Shown here: positions 6,877-7,880 of the stretch, in pieces | How positions within the stretch are numbered: the stretch's first letter is position 1 | Layout: each line of letters begins with the position of its first letter | Origin: Marinosulfonomonas sp. | GTDB lineage: Bacteria > Pseudomonadota > Alphaproteobacteria > Rhodobacterales > Rhodobacteraceae | Assembly: GCA_019090845.1 (NCBI GenBank) | Contig: JAHRVD010000310.1 | Location: 1 to 7,880 of the forward strand | DNA: 7,880 bases | Direction: 5' to 3' | Notes under the pieces: model-generated | Databases searched by the model: none | The model's input: the letters and a program-made list of their open reading frames with translations, nothing else | What the model was told of the DNA's origin: nothing | Position numbers and translations under genes: made by a program

Positions 6877-7880
6877 ATGCTGCGCAGCCTCGACATTCGT
6901 GACCTTCTGATTATCGACCATTTGCAACTGGAATTTCAGCCGGGCCTGAATGTTCTGACAGGGGAAACCGGTGCCGGTAAATCAATTTTGCTTGATTCGC
7001 TCGGGTTTGTTCTTGGCTGGCGTGGACGGGCCGAACTGGTGCGCAAAGGGGCCGCGCAAGGCGAGGTTCTGGCGGTTTTTGATCTGGATGAAAACCATCC
7101 CGCGCGGGGTGTTCTGGCAGACGCTGGCCTGCCGGTTGATGACGAATTGATTCTTCGACGGGTGAATACCAGCGACGGGCGTAAGACAGCTTGGGTCAAT
7201 GATCGTCGTGTTAGCGGCGAGGTGCTGCGTCAGCTGTCTGAATTGTTGGTTGAATTGCACGGCCAGCAGGATGACCGGGGCCTGCTGGATGTGCGCGCAC
7301 ATCGCAGATTGTTGGATGATTTTAGCGGCTTAGGGCGCGATGTTGATGCTGCTCGCAAGGCGTGGCGCGATGTTCATGCGGCGCGCAAGGCCCTGAAAGA
7401 CGCGCAAACGTCCCTTGATGCGGTGCGCCAGGAAGAAGATTTTTTGCGCCATGCTGTGGCCGAGCTGGACGGGCTTGATCCGCAACCGGGTGAAGAGGGT
7501 GCACTGGATGAAAAACGCCGCCTGATGCAGGCGGCAGAGCGGATTGGCGATGATATTGCCAAGGCGCTGGTTGCGTTGGGAAGCGACGGGGCCGAGGGTA
7601 ATCTTGCCGATGCATTGCGCTGGTTGGAAGACGTTGCAGGCAAGGCCGAAGGGCAGCTTGACGAACCGCTGGCAGCCATTGCGCGCGCCGCCAATGAACT
7701 GGCAATTGCCGAGCAGGGCGTTCAGTCGGCAGTCGCGGCCATGTCGTTTGATGCCCATGATCTTGAACAAGCCGAAGAGCGATTGTTTGCCATTCGGGCA
7801 CTGGCGCGAAAGCATGACGTTGCTGCGGATGATCTGGGCGAATTCGGCGCGGCGCTGCGCGCCAAACTGGCCGCACTGGA
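6877..7880 (+). CDS. recN: DNA repair protein RecN, 3'-truncated by window edge
   Basis: RecN is an SMC-like ATPase that acts in double-strand break repair. The frame is open from ATG 6877 to the window end; 334 residues are visible of about 550 expected. Residues 1-20 (beginning MLRSLDIRDLLIID) are the conserved N-terminal strands and 29-36 (GETGAGKS) the Walker A motif. Residues 126-137 (ELHGQQDDRGLL) are the Q-loop region. About 152-190 is charged and helical and fits the start of the coiled coil, and 301-313 (ERLFAIRALARKH) is a stretch typical of RecN just before the coiled coil turns. Walker B, the signature motif and the return arm lie outside. A purine-rich site, GGGGGA (6865-6870), precedes the ATG. 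RecN is SOS-induced in many bacteria, but I see no LexA box near its start; its expression here probably follows bamD. Confidence 0.95.
   Translation, partial: MLRSLDIRDLLIIDHLQLEFQPGLNVLTGETGAGKSILLDSLGFVLGWRGRAELVRKGAAQGEVLAVFDLDENHPARGVLADAGLPVDDELILRRVNTSDGRKTAWVNDRRVSGEVLRQLSELLVELHGQQDDRGLLDVRAHRRLLDDFSGLGRDVDAARKAWRDVHAARKALKDAQTSLDAVRQEEDFLRHAVAELDGLDPQPGEEGALDEKRRLMQAAERIGDDIAKALVALGSDGAEGNLADALRWLEDVAGKAEGQLDEPLAAIARAANELAIAEQGVQSAVAAMSFDAHDLEQAEERLFAIRALARKHDVAADDLGEFGAALRAKLAAL

Noticed and set aside
6840..6880. LexA box controlling recN
   Set aside because: I looked for GTTC-N7-GTTC or its complement near the recN start and before bamD and found none.
1..7880. Novel defence system, mobile element or CRISPR array
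   Set aside because: Every substantial + strand frame is a recognised housekeeping gene in its usual order; there are no repeats of the right kind, no integrase or transposase, and no obvious shift in composition.

Overview
The window is a contiguous stretch of chromosome carrying the downstream part of an alphaproteobacterial division and cell wall (dcw) cluster. In order, all on the + strand, it holds ddl (5' end missing), ftsQ, ftsA, ftsZ, lpxC, bamD and recN (3' end missing). Gene order, moderately G+C-rich codon use and several protein details point to Rhodobacterales/Rhodobacteraceae (roseobacter-like). The details are the FtsZ N-terminus MTLNLMM, a roughly 180-residue Pro/Ala/Glu/Gln linker ending in an IPAFLRRQ peptide, and an FtsA of 444 residues ending in a basic amphipathic helix. 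The genus cannot be fixed from this sequence.

Layout: positions 1-3019 form a tightly packed block. ddl and ftsQ overlap by 13 bases, and ftsQ and ftsA overlap by 4 (ATGA). A 175-base gap follows, which probably holds a separate ftsZ promoter and contains two closely spaced GANTC sites in tandem 9-mers. ftsZ (3195-4751) ends at a textbook intrinsic terminator (4774-4803). A second gap of about 175 bases precedes lpxC (4980-5900), which must start at TTG. A 115-base gap with a perfect 6-bp dyad precedes bamD (6016-6861), and recN starts 15 bases after bamD and runs off the window.

Together the genes link three layers of the envelope to division. Ddl makes the D-Ala-D-Ala end of the peptidoglycan precursor. 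FtsQ, FtsA and FtsZ build and anchor the divisome. LpxC commits precursors to lipid A, and BamD belongs to the outer-membrane protein assembly machine. RecN, a DNA repair SMC-like ATPase, is a usual passenger at this end of the alphaproteobacterial cluster.

I see no mobile element, CRISPR array, tRNA, rRNA or phage gene, and no sign of a new multi-gene system. This is core chromosome. The points worth a second look are small and mostly regulatory: the GANTC pair before ftsZ, the TTG start of lpxC, the dyad before bamD, and two motif-like islands in the FtsZ linker.
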